DNA from: Vreelandella massiliensis
GTDB lineage: Bacteria; Pseudomonadota; Gammaproteobacteria; Pseudomonadales; Halomonadaceae
Length of the DNA: 64,000 bases
Reading direction: 5' to 3'
NCBI RefSeq assembly: GCF_900155385.1
Contig: NZ_LT699745.1
Location: forward strand, 73,578 to 137,577
Part shown: positions 38,928-48,260 of the stretch, in pieces
How the letters are laid out: each line of letters begins with the position of its first letter
Position numbering within the stretch: the stretch's first letter is position 1
Notes under the pieces: generated by a model
Told to the model about the DNA's origin: nothing
The model's input: the letters and a program-made list of their open reading frames with translations, nothing else
Database searches by the model: none
Made by a program: the position numbers and the translations under genes

Positions 38928-39599
38928 CTACTGCCCGGGCAGCGTCAGCGGGCCGGCCCGCTCCACCACCCGCTGCCAGCCGAAATCGGCGTCGATCCGC
39001 GCAACAAAGGCCGCAATCGCTGGGTAGTCCTCCAGCGACTGCGACATCGACAGCGCCTGAAGGGGGAAGCTCATCTGCACATCGGCACCGCTTGGCCAGG
39101 CGCTAGAGAACTGCCGACGCGTGGCCAGGTGATTTTCTATCATGTTCAGGTGCTCGGTTAACTGCGGCGCGATAAAGCTCGAATTCACCTTCGCGTTAAT
39201 CCCCTTGGCGATGGGCTTGATCAGCCACGGCGACTGCTTGGGCAGCTGAGCGAAGACCAAGCGCATGACCAGAAGCGGCATCAATGAGCCTTCCGCGTAG
39301 TGCAGCCAGTAGCGGTAATTGACCCACTCGACGGTATCGTCCGCGCTTGGCTGGCAGCGGCCTTCCCCGTAACGACTCAGCAGGTAGTCGATAATCGCCC
39401 CCGACTCCGCCACGGTGATGTCCCCATCGGTGATGACCGGCGACTTGCCCAGCGGATGCACGCGCTTTAGCGCCTCGGGGGCGAGCTGCGTCTCACTATC
39501 GCGCTGGTAGGGGATAATTTCATACTCAAGCGCTAGCGTTTCCAACAGCCAGAGAACCCGGTGCGAGCGCGACTTTTCCAGGTGGTGAACGCGAATCAT
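38928..39599 (-). CDS. Glutathione S-transferase family protein
   Basis: 223 residues with the thioredoxin-fold N-terminal half (RVLWLLETLALEYEIIPY, LGKSPVITDGDITVAESGAIIDYLL, cis-Pro plus ESGAI glutathione-binding segment) and an all-helical C-terminal half. The Ser of KSRSHR near residue 10-12 is the likely catalytic position. Substrate unknown. Confidence 0.9.
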   Translation of the reverse strand: MIRVHHLEKSRSHRVLWLLETLALEYEIIPYQRDSETQLAPEALKRVHPLGKSPVITDGDITVAESGAIIDYLLSRYGEGRCQPSADDTVEWVNYRYWLHYAEGSLMPLLVMRLVFAQLPKQSPWLIKPIAKGINAKVNSSFIAPQLTEHLNMIENHLATRRQFSSAWPSGADVQMSFPLQALSMSQSLEDYPAIAAFVARIDADFGWQRVVERAGPLTLPGQ

Positions 39600-39642
39600 A
39601 GAAGCTCCAGTAACAGGGTCTCAGCGCGAAAGCGTCAGGCGA

Positions 39643-39864
39643 TCAGCGCAGCGGCTTGATGCTGACGAACTTGCCTTCGTCAGTGAACGTTAGGCGATAA
39701 ATACCGTGGACGCCATCGTGGGTCACGACGCGGCGAATGGCCTCACCGGGAAAAATCACCCAGCGACCGTCGACACTGCGCGTGCGCACATTGGCAATAC
39801 GTCCCTCGTAGTGGGCCAAACACTCATCGAAGGAGAGGTTGAGGCCGATATCAATACTGTGCAT
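39643..39864 (-). CDS. DUF2835 family small protein
   Basis: 73 residues. The pattern LNLSFDECLAHYEGRIANVRTRSVDGRWVIFPG..., with RRVVTHDGVHGIYRLTF and ending FVSIKPLR, matches DUF2835 proteins of gammaproteobacteria. Function unknown. It is divergent from the SprA-like gene. Confidence 0.82.
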   Translation of the reverse strand: MHSIDIGLNLSFDECLAHYEGRIANVRTRSVDGRWVIFPGEAIRRVVTHDGVHGIYRLTFTDEGKFVSIKPLR

Positions 39865-39954
39865 GGCGGCAAAGCACTCGCTTACATCTTGCAGTCTGAC
39901 CCAGGGTCATCGATACTCAATTTTATCCTATCGTTTTGCTTACCGGTACGGCTT

Positions 39955-40848
39955 ATGCAAATCTCACCCGTTAGTACACCGTCGACTTACTGGTCTGTCA
40001 CCGCGACCGAAAACGCGCGGATCAATGCCGCGCCGCGTTCGGGGGAAGCGACACTATCCCAGGCCGACCAGCGCCCGGGAGCTGCGGGCAATACCCAGTC
40101 GCGGGTTGCCACTCAAAGCGCCACCGCCACCGAGGAGAGTGCCGGCAGCCGCCGAGCGACCGAGCGTGCTGATGACGGACGCCAGGGCGTTACGGATGAG
40201 CAGCGCGGCGAAGAGGAGAAGCGCGACGCGGCCACCACCGCCGGCCCCACGCGCCCCGATGGTACGCCATTGGATGATCAGGAAATTCGTCAGCTAGATC
40301 AGCTCAAGCGTACCGACCAGGAAGTTCGCCAGCATGAGCGCGCCCACGAGGTCGCCGGTGGGCCGTATACCGGTAGCGCCAGCTATGAGTATGAGACCGG
40401 CCCCGATGGACAAAAGTACGCGGTGGCCGGCGAAGTGCCGATTGATTACGGCCCGGTTCCCGGCGACCCCAAAGCCACCATTGATAAAATGCAGACGGTG
40501 ATTTCCGCCGCGATGGCGCCAGCGGAGCCCTCTTCAAAGGATCGCCAGGTCGCCGCTCAAGCACGCCAGTACATGCTTGAAGCCAAGCTCGAAGCCGCCA
40601 TGCAGCAAAGCGAGATGAATAACGCTCGCGCCGGCGCCGAGTCAAGCCAACGCGATAACGTCGACGCTGCCGGTGCGACTGGCGATAGTGCCAGTGCCAG
40701 TAAAAGCGCCGAAGGCATAGCGATCATGGCACCCGACCCGGCGAGCGCCGCCGCGGCACGCGGCAGCTTAGCGGCTGCCTCGGTGGCACAGCCGCCTAAC
40801 GCCGTTGACCCTACCGCGAACCCTGACCCCAACGCGCGCGCGGCTTAG
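39955..40848 (+). CDS. SprA-related putative metalloprotease (HExxH)
   Basis: 298 residues from the ATG at 39955. The low-complexity N-terminal third is charged, then comes a conserved core: DQLKRTDQEVRQHERAHEVAGGPYTGSASYEYETGPDG, with HERAH as an HExxH zinc-binding motif, AVAGEVPIDYGPVPGDP and a helical VAAQARQYMLEAKLEAA. This is the SprA-related/CJM1_0395 pattern. No signal peptide. The proteolytic role is inferred from the motif only. A longer frame upstream to 39706 lies antisense to DUF2835 and is rejected. A bidirectional terminator follows. Confidence 0.78.
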   Translation: MQISPVSTPSTYWSVTATENARINAAPRSGEATLSQADQRPGAAGNTQSRVATQSATATEESAGSRRATERADDGRQGVTDEQRGEEEKRDAATTAGPTRPDGTPLDDQEIRQLDQLKRTDQEVRQHERAHEVAGGPYTGSASYEYETGPDGQKYAVAGEVPIDYGPVPGDPKATIDKMQTVISAAMAPAEPSSKDRQVAAQARQYMLEAKLEAAMQQSEMNNARAGAESSQRDNVDAAGATGDSASASKSAEGIAIMAPDPASAAAARGSLAAASVAQPPNAVDPTANPDPNARAA

Positions 40849-40860
40849 GGTGAGTACACA

Positions 40861-40898
40861 AAAACGGGGGCGGCACACAGTGCCGCCCCCGTTTTTTT
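40861..40898. terminator. Bidirectional Rho-independent terminator
   Basis: A 13-bp GC-rich stem (acgggggcggcac / gtgccgcccccgt, loop ac ag) has A's on the left and seven T on the right. It serves the SprA-like gene and, from the other side, the GGDEF-EAL gene ending at 40935. Confidence 0.92.
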
Positions 40899-40934
40899 AT
40901 CCCTTTTTTTCTCTCTAATACGTTGAGACTCTCC

Positions 40935-42699
40935 TTAATGCGTTAAGGCGCTCCAGTCTTCCCGCGTTGGCCAGTGGGAGAGCCATTTGGGCAGGGCTTC
41001 CGCCGGCATCGGTTTGGCAATGCCATAGCCTTGCGCCAGCTCGCACCCCAGCGCGAGCAGCGCCTTGGCATGGGCGAGCGTCTCAACGCCCTCTGCCAGC
41101 ATGGGGTGTCTAAACCGGTTGGCCATGTAAATAACGCTCTCCACGATGGCCATGTCGTCCTGGTCGCTCAACATATCGCGCACGAAGCTCTTATCGATCT
41201 TGATCAAATTCACCGGCAGCTGGCGCAAATGGGTTAGCGAGGAGAAACCGGTGCCAAAATCATCGATGGCAAAATTCACGCCGAGACGCTGACACTCCGC
41301 CATGGTTTCCAGCGCCGCTTGAATATCGTGCATCGCCGCGCTTTCGAGCACTTCCAGTTTCAGCATACCCGGGGGGGACATCGGGATGGCGCGCCAAGAG
41401 CGCCGCTAAGCGCTGGCTAAAGTCGCTGACCAGCAAGTGGCTCGGGCTGATATTGACGTTAATCGGCAGCGCAATACCGTTTTGCGCCCACAGCGACAGC
41501 TGGCGCATGGCGGTTTCCAATACCCACTCGCCCAAGTCTATTTCCAGCGAGGTGGCATCGATCACCGGCAGAAAATCTGCTGGTGGAAGCAGCCCCTGCT
41601 CGGGGTGCTGCCAACGAATCAGCGCTTCCACCCCCACCACTTCGCCGCTGCGCATATCCACCTGGGGCTGATAGTGCAGGCGCAACTCGTCGTTTTGCAG
41701 CGCTTGAATAAAGCGCTGGCGCTGCTCGTGGCGAACTTGCAGCAGGCGGTCGTGCTCAGGGTCAAAAAGGTGGAAGGTATCGCGACCGCGCTGCTTGGCG
41801 CGATACATCGCTTGGTGGGCATGACGCAGTAGCACATCGCCCTGAACGGCATCCTGCGGATAAAGCGTCACCCCCAGGCTTGCGGTTAAATGCACGCTCT
41901 GCCCCGCGATCATCAGCGGCTTGCGAATGGAGGCTAAAAGTCGGTCGAAAAAGGCCTCATCCACCCCGTGATGCAGGAGCAAAACAAACTCATCGCCGCC
42001 GACGCGCGCGAGTACATCATCCCCAAAGAGCAAATGGCTAATCCGCTGGGAGAACGTCGCAAGCAGTTCGTCGCCCACTTGGGAGCCGAGCCGGTCGTTT
42101 ACCTTTTTGAAGAAGTCGATATCCAGCGAGCAGACCGCCAGCGTGTTTTGGCCCTTCTCCGCGTGCTGCATCGACTCCTGAATCAGCTGCGTTAACAGCT
42201 GTAGGTTAGGCAGGCCGGTCAAGGCATCAAAGTAGACTTCACGGCTTAGATGGCGCGCGTGGGAGGGAATGGCAGAAAGATCGGCCAGCACGATCACATG
42301 GTGGCTCACCTCCCCGACGATATCGCGCACTCGGTTGATCGACATCATCCCCGGATAGAACTGGCCGTCGTGGCCTTTATAGCTCACTTGGCTTTTACTG
42401 CGATCGCGCAGCGAAAGCTCTTCGCGCATCAGACGGTTAGTGCGACTGTCATCCAGGGGGAGAATGCTAAAGGCTTCCGGCGTTTTGCCTGCCACGTCTT
42501 GCAGGCGAAACCCCGTGAGTTCGCTAAACGCCGGATTGACCTGGATAACCCGGTTCTCAGCATCGGTAATGATAATCGCCTCGTTGGCGTGGCGAAAAAC
42601 CGCTTCCGTTAAAGCGTCCGTATCGTGTGCATGGGGGCTCGGCGGTGTTAATGGGCACATCCGTGTCGGCTCCTTTGTTGAGTTAACATCTCCGATCAC
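40935..42699 (-). pseudogene. PAS-GGDEF-EAL gene interrupted by a frameshift in a G7 tract
   Basis: The 5' part (42699 to about 41371) encodes a PAS domain, a GGDEF domain whose signature is VGGDEFVLL, and the first part of an EAL domain with VEALIRWQHP. The frame then shifts at the seven-G run 41371-41377 and the rest of the EAL domain (LKLEVLESAA, DDFGTGFSSL, LAEGVETL) continues in another frame to 40935. Removing one G restores a continuous reading frame. The GTG start overlaps the stop of the upstream PAS-GGDEF gene (GTGA), with GAGG upstream. This may be a true mutation, a switchable tract or a sequencing error. Confidence 0.85.
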
Positions 42700-44027
42700 C
42701 CTATGTCCTCTTCTACGTTTTCGGCACTCACCTGCGGGCTGACCACCACGGTGTCGCGGCCTTGATGCTTGGCGGCATAAAGCGCTTGGTCCACGCGGTT
42801 AACGAGCGCGTCTTGCGCCTCGCCCACTGAGTACTGGGCCACGCCAATACTGATAGTAATCGTGTGGCCTGAAAACAGGCGGCTGCGCACACGCTGACCA
42901 ATGCGCTGGGCAAAGGTTTCGCCTCCCGCTTGCTGGGTGTTGCGCAGCAAAATGGCAAACTCCTCGCCACCCCAGCGCGCCAGAATATCGCTGTCGCGCA
43001 AGCAGCCTTTGATACACACCGCCAGTTGCTGCAGTATCTCATCGCCACGATCATGGCCGTAGTTGTCGTTGACCCGCTTAAAGTGGTCAATATCAAACAT
43101 CAGCAGCACGAACGGCTGATGGGCATGCACGGCATCGCTCATGCACTGGCTTAACGCCGTATCAAAGGCGCGGCGATTGTAGGCACCGGTCAAATGGTCG
43201 CGCGTGGCTTGATTCTCCAGCTCGTGCTCCATGCGTTTGCGCTCGGCGATATCATGGAAGACCGACACGAAGTGGCGCACCTCGCCATCGGCGTCGGGCA
43301 CGGCGGTAATCGACTGCCAAAGCGGGTAGATATCGCCCCATTTATTGCGGTTCCATATTTCGCCCTGCCAGTGGCCGGTTTCGTGCAGCGCTTGCCACAT
43401 TCTTTGATAAAACGCCTTATCGTGGCGCCCGGACTTAAAAAGTTTCGGCGTTTGGCCGACCACTTCATGGCTTTCATAGCCGGTGATATCGGTAAACGCC
43501 TGATTCACCCGCTCAATGACCATATCCCCATTGGTGATGACGGTGGCCTGCCCGGTTTCAAACGCGGCGGCCATCAAGCGCAACTCGTTCTCTTGCTGAC
43601 GACGGTGGGTAATGTCCTCTTTTACGGCGACAAAGTTAATAATCTCGCCGTCGGTACTTTTTACCGGCGTGATGGTTTGCGCTTCCCAGTAAAGCTCACC
43701 GTTTTTGCGCCGGTTTAAAATCTCCCCTCGCCAAACCTCACCGGCGCGTAGCGTTGTCCACATATCATCGTAAACGCGGTTAGGCGTCATGCCCGACTGA
43801 ATCAGCGCCGGTGTTTTGCCCAGTAGTTCGCTGCGGGAGTAGCCGGTAATGTCCAGAAACCGCTGATTAACGAACTCAATAGCGCCCGCGGCATCGGTAA
43901 TCGCCGTTGCCACGGGACTCTGCTCAACGGCGATATAAAACTGCTCAAAGCGCAGACTCATAAAGCCCGCATCCGTGGGCTTATGCGTGGGATCGCTGTG
44001 ATGATTATGCTGAGAGGGGGCATTCAT
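42696..44027 (-). CDS. PAS-PAS-GGDEF diguanylate cyclase
   Basis: 443 residues. Two PAS/PAC units (about 25-145 and 150-265, each with the ITGY motif and the PAC-type NRRKNGELYWE / NRNKWGDIYPLWQS stretches) precede a GGDEF domain with RWGGEEFAILL. GGEEF is an active-type signature. No membrane helices. It makes c-di-GMP from two GTP. Its stop overlaps the start of the downstream GGDEF-EAL gene by four bases, so a synthase and a hydrolase-type protein would be co-translated. Confidence 0.92.
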   Translation of the reverse strand: MNAPSQHNHHSDPTHKPTDAGFMSLRFEQFYIAVEQSPVATAITDAAGAIEFVNQRFLDITGYSRSELLGKTPALIQSGMTPNRVYDDMWTTLRAGEVWRGEILNRRKNGELYWEAQTITPVKSTDGEIINFVAVKEDITHRRQQENELRLMAAAFETGQATVITNGDMVIERVNQAFTDITGYESHEVVGQTPKLFKSGRHDKAFYQRMWQALHETGHWQGEIWNRNKWGDIYPLWQSITAVPDADGEVRHFVSVFHDIAERKRMEHELENQATRDHLTGAYNRRAFDTALSQCMSDAVHAHQPFVLLMFDIDHFKRVNDNYGHDRGDEILQQLAVCIKGCLRDSDILARWGGEEFAILLRNTQQAGGETFAQRIGQRVRSRLFSGHTITISIGVAQYSVGEAQDALVNRVDQALYAAKHQGRDTVVVSPQVSAENVEEDIG

Positions 44028-44202
44028 TGCGGTGACTCCTAAAACGCGTCAGCCATCGTCCCGTTTCGCGTCGTGTAAAAAGCCATCATAGCGAACCCCC
44101 TATAAAAATAGGGGCGGCTACGACGTTTTGACCGCGCTGTCTTACAAAAATTTGATATACGTCAACGATTGAATGTACAAGCTCTGTATCACTAAAAAGC
44201 AA

Positions 44203-44226
44203 GCAGGGCGCCATTTGACGCCCTGC
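44203..44226 (-). terminator. Candidate terminator after the NIT chemoreceptor gene
   Basis: The inverted repeat gcagggcg / cgccctgc with an 8-base loop is followed on the minus strand by TTGCTTTTT, 30 bases after the chemoreceptor stop. The T-run is interrupted. Confidence 0.6.
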
Positions 44227-44256
44227 ATATTCTACCCTTTCGTTTACCATAAAGCG

Positions 44257-46200
44257 CTACGAGGCGCCTAGCCGCGGTTGACCGCTCACCTCCCCGACTT
44301 TGTATTTGCCAATCATTTCGGCCATGTCCTCGGCCTGCTCATCGAGCGAGCGGCTCGCCGCGGCGACCTGCTCGACCAGGGCGGCATTTTGCTGGGTGAC
44401 TTCCTCTAGCTGCGTCATGGCGCGGTTTATCTCCTCGATGCCGGAAGACTGCTCGGTGGTCGCCGAGGCCATCTCGTCAACCAAACCTGCCACTTTCTGT
44501 ACGCGCTGCGAAATCGTCTCCAGCGTGTCGCTCGTTGAGTTGACCAGCGACTCCCCTTCGCTGATTTTCGCCACATTATTGTCGATCAGCTTACGAATTT
44601 GATCCGCCTCTTGGGCGCTGCGACTCGCGAGCTTGCGCACCTCATCCGCCACCACGGCAAAGCCACGGCCGTGCTCGCCGGCGCGGGCCGCCTCGACCGA
44701 GGCGTTGAGCGCCAACAGGTTGGTTTGGAAAGCGATATTATCGATCGCGGCAATAATCGTGGTGACCTGATCATTGGCTTCGTGAATCTGCTGCATCGCC
44801 TGCTGCGCACGCGAAGCAACGCTTGCGGCGTCTTGCGCCTCGTGGGCCACGTCGTTGGTCATGCGCTGCGCTTGGTGAGCATTATCGGCGGTCTGGCGCA
44901 CGGTGGCCGTGATCTCTTCCATGCTTGAGGCCGTCTGCACAAGAGAGGCCGACTGCTCTTCGGTACGCTGCGCCAAGTCTTGGTTGCCCTGGGCGATTTC
45001 ACCGCTGGCCACCTCGACCGACTGGGCGTTCCGCTTGACCTCGGCCGCGAGCCGCTCGGTATCAGCAGAGGCGTCGTTAAAGGCACGGTATAGCTTGGAC
45101 AATTCGTCAGTGCCGGGCACCTCTAAGCGCTGGGTCAAATCGTTACCGCGCGTGGCGATACTGTTCAGCGCACGCTTAAGCGGCCCGGTTATCGTGCGTA
45201 CCATGAGTACCGCGACAATCACCGCCACCGCACTTGAGAGAATCGCCACGGCGAGGTAGACCCAAAGCGCTTGGCGCGCCTCGCTACGTAGCGCCGCCGT
45301 GGTGGTGATCACGTTTTCCGCGACGTTATCTTCGAGTGCTTTCAAGCGGCCAATCTTGACCGTCTGCCACTCAAACCACTGCTCGGGGTCGACATTGTAG
45401 CCGCCGGTGTCGTATTGGCTAATCGCCAGCTCACGGCGCTCGATCAAACGCTCGATCTCAGGTCCGCTCAAGGCTTGATCTAATGCGTCACGCACTTCAG
45501 GACGGGAAAGCGCACGAAACGCGGTCAGAAACGCCTTTTCTTCGCCCAATAGCGACAAAAAGTTACGCAGCGCTTGCGGCGTCATCCCGTCGGCGGCGAA
45601 AGCATTGGCCAGCATCGCGCGCTCAATACCGGCGAGGTCTTTGGCTTCCAGCAGATTGAAATAGGCGGCGAGCTGACGACTGATCTCACCCTCCCGGGTG
45701 AGCTGGGACAGCTCGCCGACGAGGGTCATTAATTGCTGATTGATGCCGGTATAGTGGCCAAGCACCTCGCGGGTCGCAATATCGAGGTTATCGACGTCAC
45801 CGCGAATCCGCCCGGTGCGCTCCCACTGCCGGTTAAGCTGGGTTAAATCGTCGCGCGCGGCCTCGCTCAGCACGCCTTCGGCCAAGGCATCGCGCTGCTC
45901 GCGAAAGGCGGCCGCGGCGTCATCAACATTTCGGCGCTGCTGAATCAGCTGCTCGCTGAAGGACTCGCCTTCACTTCCCAAAAACCCGGCGGTCATCCCC
46001 CTTTCCAGCTGTATCTGATGCACCCAGTCGCCGGCGCTTTGGGCAAGCTCCGTCATCGCGTAGAGTCGGTCGAGCTCACGCACCGCGGCCTGGCGCTCCA
46101 GCACACCGTTGATGGCGAACCACGCCAGCGCCAGCAGTGGCAGCGCCAGCACCAGCGCGAACTTGGCTCGCATGGGTGTTCGATTTAGATAATTTTTCAT
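44257..46200 (-). CDS. Methyl-accepting chemotaxis protein with NIT sensor
   Basis: 647 residues. TM1 at about 13-32, then a large helical periplasmic domain with the nitrate/nitrite-sensing (NIT) features [26 protein letters not shown] and [22 protein letters not shown]2 near 312-334, HAMP, and a signalling domain with [23 protein letters not shown]. There is no xWxxF tail at the C-terminus (ends PRLGAS), in contrast to the receptor at 586. Ligand nitrate/nitrite is suggested by the family only. Confidence 0.92.
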   Translation of the reverse strand: MKNYLNRTPMRAKFALVLALPLLALAWFAINGVLERQAAVRELDRLYAMTELAQSAGDWVHQIQLERGMTAGFLGSEGESFSEQLIQQRRNVDDAAAAFREQRDALAEGVLSEAARDDLTQLNRQWERTGRIRGDVDNLDIATREVLGHYTGINQQLMTLVGELSQLTREGEISRQLAAYFNLLEAKDLAGIERAMLANAFAADGMTPQALRNFLSLLGEEKAFLTAFRALSRPEVRDALDQALSGPEIERLIERRELAISQYDTGGYNVDPEQWFEWQTVKIGRLKALEDNVAENVITTTAALRSEARQALWVYLAVAILSSAVAVIVAVLMVRTITGPLKRALNSIATRGNDLTQRLEVPGTDELSKLYRAFNDASADTERLAAEVKRNAQSVEVASGEIAQGNQDLAQRTEEQSASLVQTASSMEEITATVRQTADNAHQAQRMTNDVAHEAQDAASVASRAQQAMQQIHEANDQVTTIIAAIDNIAFQTNLLALNASVEAARAGEHGRGFAVVADEVRKLASRSAQEADQIRKLIDNNVAKISEGESLVNSTSDTLETISQRVQKVAGLVDEMASATTEQSSGIEEINRAMTQLEEVTQQNAALVEQVAAASRSLDEQAEDMAEMIGKYKVGEVSGQPRLGAS

Positions 46201-46332
46201 CCCTTCCCCCTTCTTACGCGCGTGAATCAGCGTCTCGCTGACCCCAGTGTGGCAGACAGGATAAGGATTTTTGAACCGGTTGCGTTGACCAGCATCACAC
46301 TTTAGTTGTAGGAATTGCCGTAAAGAGTGATA

Positions 46333-48117
46333 TCAGCGCTCCATCGCCGCTGCGGCGTTCCCGCGATGCTGTGGCGCGATGCAACAACCGCGCCGCTCGA
46401 CAAAAAGGCTGTTGCCAGCGATCTTCTTGGCCTGATGTTTCAGCTCGGATAGGTCGCTTGAAATATCCAGGGCTTCACAGCACGCATGGGCGGCGACCGG
46501 CTTGACCGCGATGGAGACGCTGAAAAAGGGAAAAAAGCTCACCACGCCTTGGCGGTTTTCGATCCGGATGCCGCCCTGTGCGCGGTCGGCCGCTTCGTAA
46601 AAGCCGGGCGCGATGGCTTCAACATGCGCCAGTATCTGCCGGACCGTCTTCTCCCAATGGGCCAGGGGTAGGAGCAGCATAAAATCGTCACCGCCAATAT
46701 GGCCGGTAAAGCCGCCGACGCTCTCGACCTGCGCCTGCAGCAATCGCGCCACCGAAATGATCACGTGGTCGCCGTGGGCGTAGCCGTAGACATCGTTAAA
46801 GGCTTTAAAGTTATCCAGATCCACATAGGCCGCGGCAAAGGCCTCCCCCGAATGGAGGTAGTCGCTTAAGGTTTCATTGATCAAAATGTTGCCGGGCAGC
46901 CCGGTCAAGGGGTTGGCGTGGCGCGCTTGGCGCACTTGAATGGCGGTGATTTCGCGCAGCAAATCGACGATATTGCCCATGCCCAAATACTCGCCGCTGG
47001 CGTTCACCACCACAAAGTCCTCCTGCTCGATATCGTGGCTATCGGTTAAACGCTGGCTGAGCGCCTCCAACGGCATCTCGGCCTCGGCCACTAGCATGCG
47101 ATGATCCGCGACTTCTAGCACCCGCGTTTTAGCGTACAGGGCGTGGCTAAAGGGGTTGGTAAACAGCGCTAAAAAGTGACTGCGGCGGATAACGGCAAGG
47201 GGCTTGCCCGCCTGCACCACGGCCACGCAGCGCAGCTCAGGGTGGCGACGAAAACGCTCGGCCAGCTTGGGTACCGAACACTCAGGCGCGACCTCAGGCA
47301 CCTGGCGGCAAATCGTGCGTGCATTACGCCCGGCGATGGCTTTCAGCGGCGCGGTTCCTGGTAGCGGCATCGCCAGTGTAAGCGGCGGCTTGGCGTTGGG
47401 GCGGGCAAAGTAGTAGCCCTGCAACAGCGCAAGCCCGCGGTCGAGCTCCCACAGGCACAAATGCTCGCCGGCGGTTTCGACGCCTTCGGCAATCAACTTG
47501 CAATCAAGACTACGCGCGACCCCGATGATCGAGCGCAGAAACTCGCGCTTGGCGGGTTCCTGATCGACCCCGGAGATGAAGTGGCGATCGAGCTTGACGA
47601 AATCGGGCCGTAGCTCTGACCAGTGGCGCAGACTCGAATGGCCGGCGCCTAGGTCGTCGAGGGCCACGCGAAAGCCCATGTCGCGGTAGTGATCCACCGC
47701 TTGACGCATCAGCGCATAGTCGTGAATGGGCACGTGCTCGGTAAGCTCGATCACCACCCGTTCGGCGGGAATACCCGCATCGCGGATAAAGCCCAGCGTC
47801 AGGCCTTCACGAAAATCGCGCTCGACAATCGTCAGCGGCATGACGTTGAGAAACAGAAAGCCAGGCAGATCCAGCGCCGCGAAGCGGTGAATCGCCAAAC
47901 GGCGGCAGAGGATGTCCAGCTCCACCAGCTTCCCCGCCTGGGTGGCGACCTCAAAGAGTCGCAGCGGGGAGTGCAATGGCGAGGCCGCTGGCCCGCGCAC
48001 CAGCGCCTCGTAGCCATAAATCACCTGCTGGCCGGTATCCACGATGGGCTGGAAAAGTACCTCAAGCGCTTCATCGGCAATAATACGCGTTAGCCACTGT
48101 GCTTCTTGAGCGGTCAT
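46333..48117 (-). CDS. EAL-CBS-GGDEF c-di-GMP protein
   Basis: 594 residues from the ATG at 48117 with GGGGG upstream. The order is reversed from usual: an EAL domain (about 10-250; YEALVRG, ELTEH, DDLGAGHSSL, AEGVET), a pair of CBS repeats (about 270-400) and a C-terminal GGDEF domain whose signature is GGDDF near 475-479. This is the layout of proteins with EAL activity regulated by nucleotides or light output via CBS; the GGDDF site may be a GTP-binding regulator rather than a cyclase. No membrane helices. In-frame ATG at 48129 is an alternative start. Confidence 0.88.
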   Translation of the reverse strand: MTAQEAQWLTRIIADEALEVLFQPIVDTGQQVIYGYEALVRGPAASPLHSPLRLFEVATQAGKLVELDILCRRLAIHRFAALDLPGFLFLNVMPLTIVERDFREGLTLGFIRDAGIPAERVVIELTEHVPIHDYALMRQAVDHYRDMGFRVALDDLGAGHSSLRHWSELRPDFVKLDRHFISGVDQEPAKREFLRSIIGVARSLDCKLIAEGVETAGEHLCLWELDRGLALLQGYYFARPNAKPPLTLAMPLPGTAPLKAIAGRNARTICRQVPEVAPECSVPKLAERFRRHPELRCVAVVQAGKPLAVIRRSHFLALFTNPFSHALYAKTRVLEVADHRMLVAEAEMPLEALSQRLTDSHDIEQEDFVVVNASGEYLGMGNIVDLLREITAIQVRQARHANPLTGLPGNILINETLSDYLHSGEAFAAAYVDLDNFKAFNDVYGYAHGDHVIISVARLLQAQVESVGGFTGHIGGDDFMLLLPLAHWEKTVRQILAHVEAIAPGFYEAADRAQGGIRIENRQGVVSFFPFFSVSIAVKPVAAHACCEALDISSDLSELKHQAKKIAGNSLFVERRGCCIAPQHRGNAAAAMER

Positions 48118-48185
48118 GCCTGCCCCCATCTTGTATCGCCAAATGCTAAAGCGTGCGCGATTAAGGTGACAAGCGCATGACAACG

Positions 48186-48260
48186 CCTCTCAGAGACCGT
48201 CTCAAAGAGCCTCTCAAAGACTCTCTGTAAAGACCTTCTTAAAGACCTTTTTAAAGACCG
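48186..48260 (-). repeat. Degenerate 12-bp tandem repeat overlapping the Pcm-Ere stop
   Basis: On the minus strand about six units of GGTCTTTAAAAA / GGTCTTTAAGAA / GGTCTTTACAGA and diverged forms GAGTCTTTGAGA, GGCTCTTTGAGA follow one another. The first unit contains the final Leu codon and TAA stop of the 48251-50293 gene. No gene lies in the array. Confidence 0.8.

Noticed and set aside
39706..39954. N-terminal extension of the SprA-like frame
   Set aside because: Lies antisense to the DUF2835 gene and is unconserved; ATG at 39955 preferred.
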